Part shown: positions 1-6,389 of the stretch, in pieces
Numbering within the stretch: the first letter of the stretch is position 1
Layout of the letters: each line of letters starts with the position of its first letter
NCBI GenBank assembly: GCA_014376345.1
Contig: JACMRS010000373.1
Span: 1 to 6,768 of the forward strand
From: Bacteroidia bacterium
Lineage (GTDB): Bacteria > Bacteroidota > Bacteroidia > NS11-12g > UBA955
Direction: 5' to 3'
DNA length: 6,768 bases
Translations under genes and position numbers: made by a program
The notes under the pieces: model-generated
Database searches by the model: none
What the model was told of the DNA's origin: nothing
What the model saw: only the letters and a program-made list of their open reading frames with translations

Positions 1-348
1 TATAACGGACAGACGTATTGGCTGAGTGCGAATATCAAGTCGCTGAGTGGCAACAGAATTAAAATTCCATCCTGGATAAATCTTGCTGCTGGATATGGTG
101 CTAATGGTTTGTTAACCGGCAATCCCGGAAATGTCTGGCATGATAAAAACAATGTTGAGCACGATTTCAGCATTGTTAAAAGGTATAGACAGTTTTACAT
201 TTCACCCGACATTGATTTAACACGCATTAAAACAAAGCACAAAGGGTTAAAGTTCTTTTTCAAAATTGCGAATTGTGTAAAGTTTCCTATGCCTGCTGTT
301 GAATATAATAAGGTTCAGGGGGTGAAGTGGCACTGGTTGAAATTTTAA
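1..348 (+). CDS. DUF2279 (YfiM-like) protein, C-terminal part
   Basis: The reading frame is open from base 1 and stops with TAA at 346-348, leaving 115 residues; the start lies outside the window. The segment begins YNGQTYWLSANI, followed by IPSWINLAAGYGANG, RQFYISPDIDLTRIKTK and a C-terminal PAVEYN..VKWHWLKF. From memory these are hallmarks of the Bacteroidota DUF2279 family, whose members are exported or periplasmic proteins of unknown role; the C-terminus matches the family end, so the 3' end looks intact. A signal peptide cannot be assessed here. Codon use resembles the rest of the window. No function beyond the family name can be given. A TTG-initiated reading from base 109 is possible but would cut into the conserved domain, so I treat the gene as truncated by the window edge. 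Confidence 0.8.
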   Translation, partial: YNGQTYWLSANIKSLSGNRIKIPSWINLAAGYGANGLLTGNPGNVWHDKNNVEHDFSIVKRYRQFYISPDIDLTRIKTKHKGLKFFFKIANCVKFPMPAVEYNKVQGVKWHWLKF

Positions 349-363
349 AACCGTAGGTGTTTT

Positions 364-562
364 ATTTGCAAATGGGTAGACGCAAGGCCTACCCCTACAT
401 ATACACATATCGCATTTGCTTATGGGTAGAAGCAAGGCCTACCCCTACATATATACATATCTCATTTGCAAATGGGTAGACGCAAGGCTTACCCCTACAT
501 ATACACATATCGCATTTGTTTATGGGTAGACGCAAGGCCTACCCCTACATTTAACGCATTTG
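364..562. repeat. Tandem array of four 50-bp REP-like units
   Basis: Four head-to-tail copies start at 364, 414, 464 and 514; the first three are exactly 50 bp and the fourth is shortened after its hairpin. Each holds GGGTAG, a 9-nt loop (ACGCAAGGC or AAGCAAGGC) and CTACCC, followed by CTAC. Read on the minus strand this is GTAG followed by the hairpin, the layout known for REP elements served by RAYT transposases. Copy 3 has TTACCC, which weakens the stem to a G-U pair in plus-strand RNA. Linkers are AT-rich (ACATATACACATATCGCATTTG type). The array fills most of the gap between the DUF2279 stop and the next gene. The 50-bp period is not a multiple of three, so it is not coding. No RAYT gene is in the window. 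Confidence 0.85.
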
Positions 563-567
563 TATTA

Positions 568-598
568 TTTGTGATTTCATAAGAAACTTATACATTTG
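568..598 (+). promoter_or_regulatory. Candidate Bacteroidota-type promoter for the MORN gene
   Basis: TTTG at 568-571, a 19-nt spacer and TACATTTG at 591-598 match the Bacteroidota consensus (TTTG at -33, TAnnTTTG at -7). A transcript starting a few bases after 598 would have a leader of roughly 8-12 nt before the ATG at 614. The site lies just after the repeat array, so the MORN gene probably has its own promoter. This is motif matching only. Confidence 0.5.
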
Positions 599-613
599 CT
601 AAAAATTAAATAT

Positions 614-2044
614 ATGAAAAAATACATTCTTTTAACATTAATTGCCATCAGTCAGTACGGTATTAGTTTTGCCCAACCAGCTGAGACAGGTTGTGTTTCA
701 GGAAATTGCGTTAATGGCAAGGGTAAATATGTTTTTGACAATAATTCTGTTTACGAAGGATCCTTTGTTGACAGTAAAATTGAAGGCTTTGGAAAATATA
801 CCGAGGCTTCAGGAATATCTTACTCTGGTAATTTTTCAGGCGGTAAAAGAAATGGTTTTGGAACAATCACCTGGCCCGATGGCAGCAATGTTTACGGTAC
901 GTGGACCAATGATGTAATTGGCGGAAAAGTAACTGCAAATTATTCAACAGGAGAAAGGTATGTTGGAGATATGAAAGATTATAAACGTGAAGGGAAAGGA
1001 ATACATTACAATGCTGACGGATCAGTTTACCATGATGGTTTCTGGAAAAACAATGAAATAGTTACACAACAGGTTAATAATTTCTTTGGCTCAGTAAATG
1101 ACGGTAATTTTTGCAAAACATTAAAACAGGTTATTGCTGAATCAGAAAAAGGATTTCCAACAGTAAAGGGTGCATTAATTTCTGAAGAAGGAGAATATTT
1201 TAAAACATCAACTTACCGTTCAAATGTTATTATTCCCGGAACCACTGTATGCGATGTTAAAGATATATTCGGTTTATATTATACTGCAAATTTTGGGACT
1301 TATGTTAACCTTGCTGATGCACAAAAAAAATATGATGAAGTAGAACCGGCTGTCAGAAAATGTATGTCTGATAAAATGTTTGTTTTAACTGAAGACAAAG
1401 AAAAAAACAGCAAAACTCTTACTTTTAAAACTAAATATAAAGACGGTTTTGATCTTTATGGAGATGCACTTCAACTTTATGCATCTTCTGAAGGATACGT
1501 GGTCTCAATTAGTGTTTCTGCACATTCAGGATTTTCAACTAACCACAGGCTTTATACAATCAGTTCAGATAAAGGTTCCGGTGATGCAACCTTTGATGCA
1601 AACATTAAAAAAATACTGTCTTCTGCACCGGATGAATTCAATGCAATTAAAGGACAGTATCATGAAGAAGAAAGTTACTTTGGCAACAATTCATGGAATG
1701 AATTAACAACACCTTTAACTGGTATCTCAGACCTAAAATGGGCCGATGAAATGTTTTCTAAAGGTGTTTCCGGTAAACACTTCTCCGGATTCGACAGCAC
1801 TGCAGCTTTAAATGCTTATAAAAAGCTGGCTGAAAAAGTTAAAAAATCTCTTGGTCCGGGTTATTGCTATTATAACTACACTTATTCAAACGGAAGAAAT
1901 GTGGAAATAAGATTCTGCAAAATTGAAGATATCTCAGAATCAAATGCTGCAATTGTTCAGGTTAAATATTATATGAGTTCAGACTTAAAAGTTGATGTAA
2001 CTTTTAAAGTTACAAATACTTATTTCACAAGTCTGATGCTATAG
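614..2044 (+). CDS. Exported MORN-repeat protein with duplicated C-terminal domain
   Basis: The product has 476 residues. I chose ATG 614 over TTG 596 because it gives a clean signal peptide (MKKYILLTLIAISQYGISFA, cut before Q21) and because TTG 596 overlaps the -7 box. Residues about 34-150 hold MORN repeats with a 23-residue period: tyrosines fall near 47, 70, 94, 116 and 139, with GFGKY, GFGTITWPDGS and GKGIHYNADGS turns. Residues about 166-300 and 327-468 look like two copies of one domain. Each starts with F..x(L/I)Kx(V/I), then (V/I)KG, an acidic patch and YF (ending at 196 and 356), and each has a later lysine-rich helix. MORN repeats usually form extended beta-hairpin arrays for protein or membrane contact; the partner here is unknown. 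Location is inferred to be periplasm or cell surface. No lipobox is seen. The gene converges on the dehydrogenase gene with 26 bp between them. Confidence 0.88.
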   Translation: MKKYILLTLIAISQYGISFAQPAETGCVSGNCVNGKGKYVFDNNSVYEGSFVDSKIEGFGKYTEASGISYSGNFSGGKRNGFGTITWPDGSNVYGTWTNDVIGGKVTANYSTGERYVGDMKDYKREGKGIHYNADGSVYHDGFWKNNEIVTQQVNNFFGSVNDGNFCKTLKQVIAESEKGFPTVKGALISEEGEYFKTSTYRSNVIIPGTTVCDVKDIFGLYYTANFGTYVNLADAQKKYDEVEPAVRKCMSDKMFVLTEDKEKNSKTLTFKTKYKDGFDLYGDALQLYASSEGYVVSISVSAHSGFSTNHRLYTISSDKGSGDATFDANIKKILSSAPDEFNAIKGQYHEEESYFGNNSWNELTTPLTGISDLKWADEMFSKGVSGKHFSGFDSTAALNAYKKLAEKVKKSLGPGYCYYNYTYSNGRNVEIRFCKIEDISESNAAIVQVKYYMSSDLKVDVTFKVTNTYFTSLML

Positions 2045-2070
2045 CGTTTAAATGCAATTAATAACTATAA

Positions 2071-2955
2071 TTAAAACCCGGGAGCAACAACCAGCTCCTT
2101 GGTTCCGTGGCTGTAATCATAAAACCCGCGACCGGATTTAATTCCTAAATCTCCGGCTGTAACCATATTTACAAGCAATGGAGATGGTGCATATTTAGTA
2201 TTTCCAAGTCCATCGTAAAGTACATTCAATATTGCCAAACAAACATCAAGCCCGATAAAATCTGCAAGCTGAAACGGTCCCATAGGATGAGCCATTCCAA
2301 GTTTCATAATCGTATCAATTTCACTGACAGTACTCACGCCTTCATGCAATGAAATAATGGCTTCATTTATCATCGGCATCAAAATACGGTTGGCAACAAA
2401 ACCCGGATAGTCATTAGACATTGCAGGCACCTTCCCTATTTTCTTTGTCAGCTCAATAATAATATCAGTTACTTCTTTGGAAGTTTTATAGCCATTGATA
2501 ATTTCTACAAGCTTCATTACCGGCACAGGATTCATAAAATGCATTCCTATTACTTTATCCGGACGAGAAGTAACTGAGGCTATCTTTGTAATTGAAATGG
2601 AAGAAGTATTAGATGCCAGTATACATGAAGGTTGAGCTGCAGCATCAATATCTTTAAAAAGTTGAAGTTTGATGTTTACATTTTCTGTTGCTGCTTCTAC
2701 AACCAGGTCTGCATTAGCCACTCCTGATTTAAGATCGGTAGTGGAATTAATATTAGCAAGCGCACTTACTTTCTGATCTTCAGTAATTTGTGCTTTTGCA
2801 ACTTGTCTGTCAAGATTCGAACTTATTTTAGCAACCGCTTTTTCCAAAGCTTGTGCATTTATATCAATCAGGTTTACTTTAAAACCATTTACTGCAAACA
2901 CATGTGCAATACCATTACCCATTGTTCCGCTGCCAATTACTGCTATTTGTTTCAT
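2071..2955 (-). CDS. hbd: 3-hydroxybutyryl-CoA dehydrogenase
   Basis: A full-length 294-residue soluble enzyme of the 3-hydroxyacyl-CoA dehydrogenase family. It should interconvert (S)-3-hydroxybutyryl-CoA and acetoacetyl-CoA in beta-oxidation or butanoate metabolism. The N-terminal Rossmann fold carries IGSGTMG (residues 7-13) and an acidic D31 after the second strand, which favours NAD(H). The catalytic set S118 (in SNTSS), H139 (in GMHFMNP), E151 and N189 (in GFVANR) has the same spacing as in the human enzyme (137, 158, 170, 208). The C-terminal domain carries MGPFQLADFIGLDV and ends with SGRGFYDY. The start is ATG 2953-2955, preceded by a purine-rich AAGGA, so it can be translated on its own. 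It lies 50 bp after the second lipocalin-like gene on the same strand and may be the last gene of that transcript. A paaH/fadB-type role with longer substrates cannot be excluded. Confidence 0.95.
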   Translation of the reverse strand: MKQIAVIGSGTMGNGIAHVFAVNGFKVNLIDINAQALEKAVAKISSNLDRQVAKAQITEDQKVSALANINSTTDLKSGVANADLVVEAATENVNIKLQLFKDIDAAAQPSCILASNTSSISITKIASVTSRPDKVIGMHFMNPVPVMKLVEIINGYKTSKEVTDIIIELTKKIGKVPAMSNDYPGFVANRILMPMINEAIISLHEGVSTVSEIDTIMKLGMAHPMGPFQLADFIGLDVCLAILNVLYDGLGNTKYAPSPLLVNMVTAGDLGIKSGRGFYDYSHGTKELVVAPGF

Positions 2956-2965
2956 TAATAAATTT

Positions 2966-2970
2966 TCCTT
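2966..2970 (-). promoter_or_regulatory. Shine-Dalgarno-like site for the dehydrogenase gene
   Basis: AAGGA on the minus strand lies 10 nt before the ATG at 2955, at the end of an A-rich run. It stands out because the other starts in this window have no such site, as is usual in Bacteroidota. It supports ATG 2955 as the start. Confidence 0.45.
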
Positions 2971-3005
2971 TTTATAATATTATTCTGTTGTGAAAATAGT
3001 TTATT

Positions 3006-3506
3006 TTAATAAAGCGTGTCACTAACTTTTTTGAAGTAAAGTGAAGCGTTTTGCATTTTTTTTGAAGTAAGTACAAGATACTCTCCCACCATTCTTACAG
3101 TATAAGTATCTTTACCTTCACCTGTAGTTTTTAATTGGTTACCTACTAAAGTATAAGTAGCTCTTTTAAAATCACCCGGTGTAGAAAGTCCGGGAACAAA
3201 AACACCTTTTGCAAAGGCGCCGGCACCATTAAACTGAATCATGTTGTTTTCCATCATATTCACCATTGCAATGTAAGGATTTGCACTGAAGTCTGAAGTT
3301 CTGAACGGTGGCAGATTCGCAGTTCTTTTACCATCAAGTGATGCAGGCAGGTGGAAAGTATTTTTAGGATAAGTAAAAATAGTATCTGAACCTGCTTTGG
3401 CAACTCCTGCAATTTCCCACACTCCTTTTATCTGTAACTGAGTAACCTGACTAAATAATGGCAATCCAATAAGAGTTAATATTGAAAGAATGATAAATTT
3501 TTTCAT
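3006..3506 (-). CDS. Exported lipocalin-like protein (second tandem paralog)
   Basis: The product has 166 residues, with a signal peptide MKKFIILSILTLIGLPLFS probably cut before Q20. The mature part opens with IKGVW (residues 27-30 region), the GxW motif that begins lipocalin-like barrels, and is rich in beta-type alternation. It is clearly homologous to the gene just upstream: both share a KAGxDT/KTGxDT segment, a MVGxYLVLTSK strand (138-149 here) and the identical tail KKxSDTLY. Overall identity looks moderate, with a longer insertion at about residues 46-68 here. Such proteins usually bind small hydrophobic ligands, but the ligand here is unknown. ATG 3506 is 27 bp after the paralog's stop, without a Shine-Dalgarno site; cotranscription is likely. 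No lipobox, so it is probably soluble in the periplasm or secreted. The lipocalin assignment rests on the GxW motif and length, not on a search. Confidence 0.75.
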   Translation of the reverse strand: MKKFIILSILTLIGLPLFSQVTQLQIKGVWEIAGVAKAGSDTIFTYPKNTFHLPASLDGKRTANLPPFRTSDFSANPYIAMVNMMENNMIQFNGAGAFAKGVFVPGLSTPGDFKRATYTLVGNQLKTTGEGKDTYTVRMVGEYLVLTSKKMQNASLYFKKVSDTLY

Positions 3507-3533
3507 CGTTTGGATTATTTAAAATTCAATGAC

Positions 3534-4040
3534 TTAATAAAGTGTATCGCTTATCTTTTTTAAATAAAAGATAGTTCCGGTTTTATCTTTTGATGTTAAT
3601 ACCAGATAGTCACCAACCATAGACATACTGTATTTTTTCTTTCCTTTTATATTTGTTTCAAGAATACCATTTTTAATTTTATAAGTGCCTTTCTTAATCT
3701 GATCTGCTTTTGTTGTTCCTGGTTTTAGTGTACCAAAAGCATAAATATTTGAACCATCAAATTCCATTATAGAATTTTGCATAATCCTGATCATCATCAC
3801 AGCAAATTGTCCGTTGTTATCCGGATTATCAGCTGAAAACTGATCAACAGTATAAAATGTTTTAGTGTTGAAATTCTTTTTTAAACCGGCATCAGCAACA
3901 TAAGTAAGAACTGTATCCTTACCTGTTTTTCCTATTCCTAATACAGACCATGTTCCTTTAAGGTCAGATGTTTTTACTTGTCCTATTGATGCTAAAGAGC
4001 AACAAATTGAGAACAGTATAATTGCAGATATTTTTTTCAT
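3534..4040 (-). CDS. Exported lipocalin-like protein (first tandem paralog)
   Basis: The product has 168 residues. The signal peptide MKKISAIILFSICCSLASIG is probably cut before Q21, followed by the lipocalin-like opening LKGTWSV (27-33). Later landmarks are KTGKDTVLTY (38-47), IMQNSIMEFDG (86-96), MVGDYLVLTSK (141-151) and the tail KKISDTLY. Most of these have counterparts in the next gene downstream, so the two arose by duplication. C13 and C14 lie inside the hydrophobic stretch and do not form a convincing lipobox. ATG 4040 lies 7 nt after the stop of the deoxyhypusine-synthase-like gene, the tightest spacing in the window, and has only an A-rich leader; translational coupling is plausible. 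Ligand and role are unknown. The central region (about 48-85) differs most from the paralog and may be where ligand preference diverged. Confidence 0.78.
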   Translation of the reverse strand: MKKISAIILFSICCSLASIGQVKTSDLKGTWSVLGIGKTGKDTVLTYVADAGLKKNFNTKTFYTVDQFSADNPDNNGQFAVMMIRIMQNSIMEFDGSNIYAFGTLKPGTTKADQIKKGTYKIKNGILETNIKGKKKYSMSMVGDYLVLTSKDKTGTIFYLKKISDTLY

Positions 4041-4047
4041 AATTTTT

Positions 4048-5022
4048 TTACCAGTTTAAAATCCAGGCGAATATGAGAGGTGCAACAATGGTTGCATCGC
4101 TTTCTACGATAAATTTGGGAGTGTTAATATCAAGCTTTCCCCAGGTTATTTTTTCATTAGGAACTGCACCTGAATAAGATCCATAAGAAGTTGTAGAATC
4201 AGAAATCTGACAGAAATAACTCCAGAAAGGTACATCATGCCATTCTAAATCCTGATACATCATTGGTACAACACATATCGGGAAGTCTCCTGCAATACCA
4301 CCACCAATCTGGAAAAAGCCAACGCCTTTACCCGATGAATTGGCTCTGTACCATTCGGTAAGCCACACCATATACTCGATACCACTTTTCATTGTGGTAG
4401 CTTTAAATTCACCTTTAATTACATAAGATGCGAAAATATTTCCCATCGTACTGTCTTCCCATCCCGGAACGACAATTGGTAAATTCATTTCAGCAGCAGC
4501 AAGCATCCAGCTGTCTTTAGGATCTATTTCATAATACTGCTCAAGCTCTCCGCTCTGCAATATTTTATACATAAACTCATGAGGGAACAAACGGTTGCCG
4601 CTGTCATTTGCTTCTTTCCAGATGTTATAAATATGCTTCTGCAACCTTCTGAAAGCTTCTTCTTCAGGAATACAGGTATCTGTAACTCGGTTGTAATGGT
4701 TTTCAAGAAGATCCCATTCATCCTGCGGACTTAAATCGCGGTAATTCGGCACGCGTTTATAGTGGCTGTGCGCAACCAGGTTCATGATGTCTTCTTCAAG
4801 ATTGGCACCCGTGCAGCTGATAATGTCAACTTTGCCCTGCCTGATCATTTCAGCAAGAGATTTGCCAAGTTCTGCAGTGCTCATGGCACCTGCAAGAGTA
4901 ATCATCATTTTGCCACCTTCTGTAAGGTGAGCCTCGTAGCCTTTTGCAGCATCAACAAGCGCTGCAGCATTAAAATGTTTGTAGTGCTTTTCTACAAACT
5001 GGGAAACCGGTCCTTTCGTCAT
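4048..5022 (-). CDS. Deoxyhypusine-synthase-like protein (possible homospermidine synthase)
   Basis: A 324-residue cytosolic protein. I chose ATG 5020-5022 (MTKGPVSQFVEKHYKHFN) over TTG 5031, which overlaps a -7 box. Family landmarks: TGANLEEDI (71-79, matching TAGGVEEDL of human DHS), EDSTMGN (189-195), IGGG (239-242) and ITWGK (292-296), whose K296 corresponds to the human catalytic K329. E290 and W294 (human E323, W327) are kept, but human D243, H288 and D316 appear as N195, D246 and Y283. Bacteria lack eIF5A, the usual target, and a cyanobacterial homologue (speY of Anabaena) was reported to be needed for homospermidine synthesis. A polyamine aminobutyl-transfer reaction using NAD is therefore the best inference, with the changed residues leaving the substrate open. 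The gene sits 73 bp after the MFS gene and 7 bp before a lipocalin-like gene. Confidence 0.88.
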   Translation of the reverse strand: MTKGPVSQFVEKHYKHFNAAALVDAAKGYEAHLTEGGKMMITLAGAMSTAELGKSLAEMIRQGKVDIISCTGANLEEDIMNLVAHSHYKRVPNYRDLSPQDEWDLLENHYNRVTDTCIPEEEAFRRLQKHIYNIWKEANDSGNRLFPHEFMYKILQSGELEQYYEIDPKDSWMLAAAEMNLPIVVPGWEDSTMGNIFASYVIKGEFKATTMKSGIEYMVWLTEWYRANSSGKGVGFFQIGGGIAGDFPICVVPMMYQDLEWHDVPFWSYFCQISDSTTSYGSYSGAVPNEKITWGKLDINTPKFIVESDATIVAPLIFAWILNW

Positions 5023-5028
5023 ACGCCG

Positions 5029-5036
5029 CAAAATTA
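5029..5036 (-). promoter_or_regulatory. Candidate -7 box for the deoxyhypusine-synthase-like gene
   Basis: The minus strand reads TAATTTTG, an exact TAnnTTTG match, ending 6 nt before the ATG at 5022. The -33 position 19 nt upstream holds only CCTG, a poor match to TTTG. If used, the transcript would start at or next to the ATG, giving a nearly leaderless mRNA and an internal promoter downstream of the transporter gene. Confidence 0.4.
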
Positions 5037-5095
5037 ATCTTAAATTATGATTTTTCAGGAAAAAATCTCATGTGGTTAATGCAAATGTTAATGTT

Positions 5096-6292
5096 TTATA
5101 ATTGCGCCTGCAATTGACTCTTAATCCATCCTTTAGGATAATATTTATTTAGCTGAAGCAGAATAATTGCAATAATTACACAGATTCCGCAAACACAGAA
5201 TGTTAATGGCAAGTGGTTAAATGCGCCTTTGTTAAAGAGTTTCAGTAAAAGACTACCTAAAACAATTCCAGCTTCAAGTGCCATAAATAAGGTGGAAATG
5301 CCGCGGCCTTTATTTTCAGGAACTGAAAGATCTGCAGCCCAGGCAAATAAGGTTGGGGAAAGAATGCCAAAAGCAAATCCGTAAAGTAAAGCTGAGATGA
5401 TAAAAAGTAATACAGAATGTGTGAGTGCCAGACAAATCATAGACAGTAAGAGCATGGTGCATCCCCAGAAAGTCACCACCCGCCTGCCGATTCTGTCAGA
5501 GAGTTTACCGGCACCAAAGCGCATGGATATTGAAGCCAATGTAAATATGGTGACGAAAATTCCTTTGTTTTTTAGTCCCAGTGCATCGCTCATATCTGGG
5601 TAAACAGTTAGCACTACTCCGGCAGGAATTACACAAAGCAACATAATTGCTGAAGGCAGCCACACTCTGGGTTCAAAGACATCTGCCTTTTTCAATTTCA
5701 AAAGTTTCGGACTGAATTTTTGTTTATTTTTCAGTGTTTCTTTCATGGTTAAAAATATACCAAGAGAGGTTGCGGCAAACAGTGCAGAGGTAACAAACAT
5801 CGTATTGAGAGAAGTCTGCAAGGTAATAAATGCCCCAAGTGCCGGTCCAAGCGACATGCCCAGATTATTAATGATCCCGACAATACCCATTGCTTCTCCC
5901 CTTCTGGTTGAAGGCACAATATCATCGATATAGGCTGTGCTTCCCGTAGGCGTAAATCCTGCTGAAAAACCATGTATCATACGCAGACTGAAAAAGAAAA
6001 CAATGGTGTTAACGAAAGGATAAAGACTGCTTGTGATAAGACAGATCATGGCACCAAACAACATCACAGGCACTCTTCCGATCGTATCTGCAAGCCTACC
6101 GCTAAATGGTCTAGAAATTAGAGCTACGATTGCAAAAGCACCGACATACATCCACACATAATCTTTTCCACCAATTGATTTCAGGTAATTCGGCAGTTCA
6201 GGCAGCACCATGTTGAAGCTTGCAAAAAACATGAATGAGCCAATGCTCATGAGCCAGAACTGGTTGCTGTATGAACGGATGTAATTAATCAA
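5096..6292 (-). CDS. MFS transporter, DHA1-like antiporter type
   Basis: The product has 398 residues and about 12 hydrophobic segments, a normal length for the family. Motif A occurs in both halves: GRLADTIGR (65-73) and GKLSDRIGR (262-270). R104 in RMIHGF fits motif B of TM4. GIINNLGMSLGPALGA (139-154) resembles motif C of TM5, the antiporter signature, so proton-driven export of a small molecule is the likely role; the substrate is unknown. The start is uncertain: TTG 6290-6292 keeps NQFWLMSIGSF.. before FNMVLPELP, which I recall as conserved in relatives, while the first in-frame ATG (6248-6250) would remove 14 residues and trim TM1. An in-frame stop lies only 13 codons upstream of the TTG, so no longer version exists. 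It is the first complete gene of the minus-strand series and may be cotranscribed with the synthase-like gene 73 bp downstream. Confidence 0.9.
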   Translation of the reverse strand: MINYIRSYSNQFWLMSIGSFMFFASFNMVLPELPNYLKSIGGKDYVWMYVGAFAIVALISRPFSGRLADTIGRVPVMLFGAMICLITSSLYPFVNTIVFFFSLRMIHGFSAGFTPTGSTAYIDDIVPSTRRGEAMGIVGIINNLGMSLGPALGAFITLQTSLNTMFVTSALFAATSLGIFLTMKETLKNKQKFSPKLLKLKKADVFEPRVWLPSAIMLLCVIPAGVVLTVYPDMSDALGLKNKGIFVTIFTLASISMRFGAGKLSDRIGRRVVTFWGCTMLLLSMICLALTHSVLLFIISALLYGFAFGILSPTLFAWAADLSVPENKGRGISTLFMALEAGIVLGSLLLKLFNKGAFNHLPLTFCVCGICVIIAIILLQLNKYYPKGWIKSQLQAQL

Positions 6293-6300
6293 AACCCGCG

Positions 6301-6308
6301 CAAATATA
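6301..6308 (-). promoter_or_regulatory. Candidate -7 box for the MFS gene
   Basis: The minus strand reads TATATTTG, an exact TAnnTTTG match, ending 8 nt before the TTG at 6292. No TTTG is present at the expected -33 distance. Transcription would start almost at the TTG, or about 45 nt before the alternative ATG at 6250. Confidence 0.4.
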
Positions 6309-6310
6309 AT

Positions 6311-6328
6311 AATTACGGATTACGAATT
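6311..6328. repeat. Short heptamer repeat AATTACG, about 2.5 copies
   Basis: AATTACG, GATTACG and AATT follow each other at 6311-6328. This is the same 7-bp unit as the tract at 6390-6417, separated from it by about 60 bp. It lies directly upstream of the candidate -7 box of the transporter gene. Confidence 0.5.
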
Positions 6329-6389
6329 GGTGATTCAGGAGCAGGGGGTGAACTTTGAGAGTATTATTTTATCCAAACAGTTAATGAAT

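Noticed and set aside
247..435. Minus-strand frame of 62 codons over the DUF2279 end and repeats
   Set aside because: It lies antisense to a conserved coding end and runs into non-coding repeats.
364..562. CRISPR-like periodic array
   Set aside because: The whole 50-bp unit, including the parts that would be spacers, is repeated. There are no unique spacers and no cas genes.
596..613. TTG start extending the MORN protein by six residues
   Set aside because: It overlaps the -7 box and spoils an otherwise clean signal peptide starting at ATG 614.
2045..2070. Bidirectional terminator between the convergent genes
   Set aside because: The 26 bp are AT-rich but show no hairpin with a loop; GCGTTTAAATGC is only a near-palindrome.
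3996..4040. Lipoprotein signal in the first lipocalin-like protein (CC at residues 13-14)
   Set aside because: The cysteines lie within the hydrophobic core and lack a proper lipobox; a type I site before Q21 fits better.
5023..5031. TTG start extending the synthase-like protein by three residues
   Set aside because: ATG 5022 gives the expected family N-terminus, and the TTG is part of the candidate -7 box.
4762..5037. Plus-strand frame of 91 codons
   Set aside because: It is the antisense shadow of the well-supported synthase-like gene.
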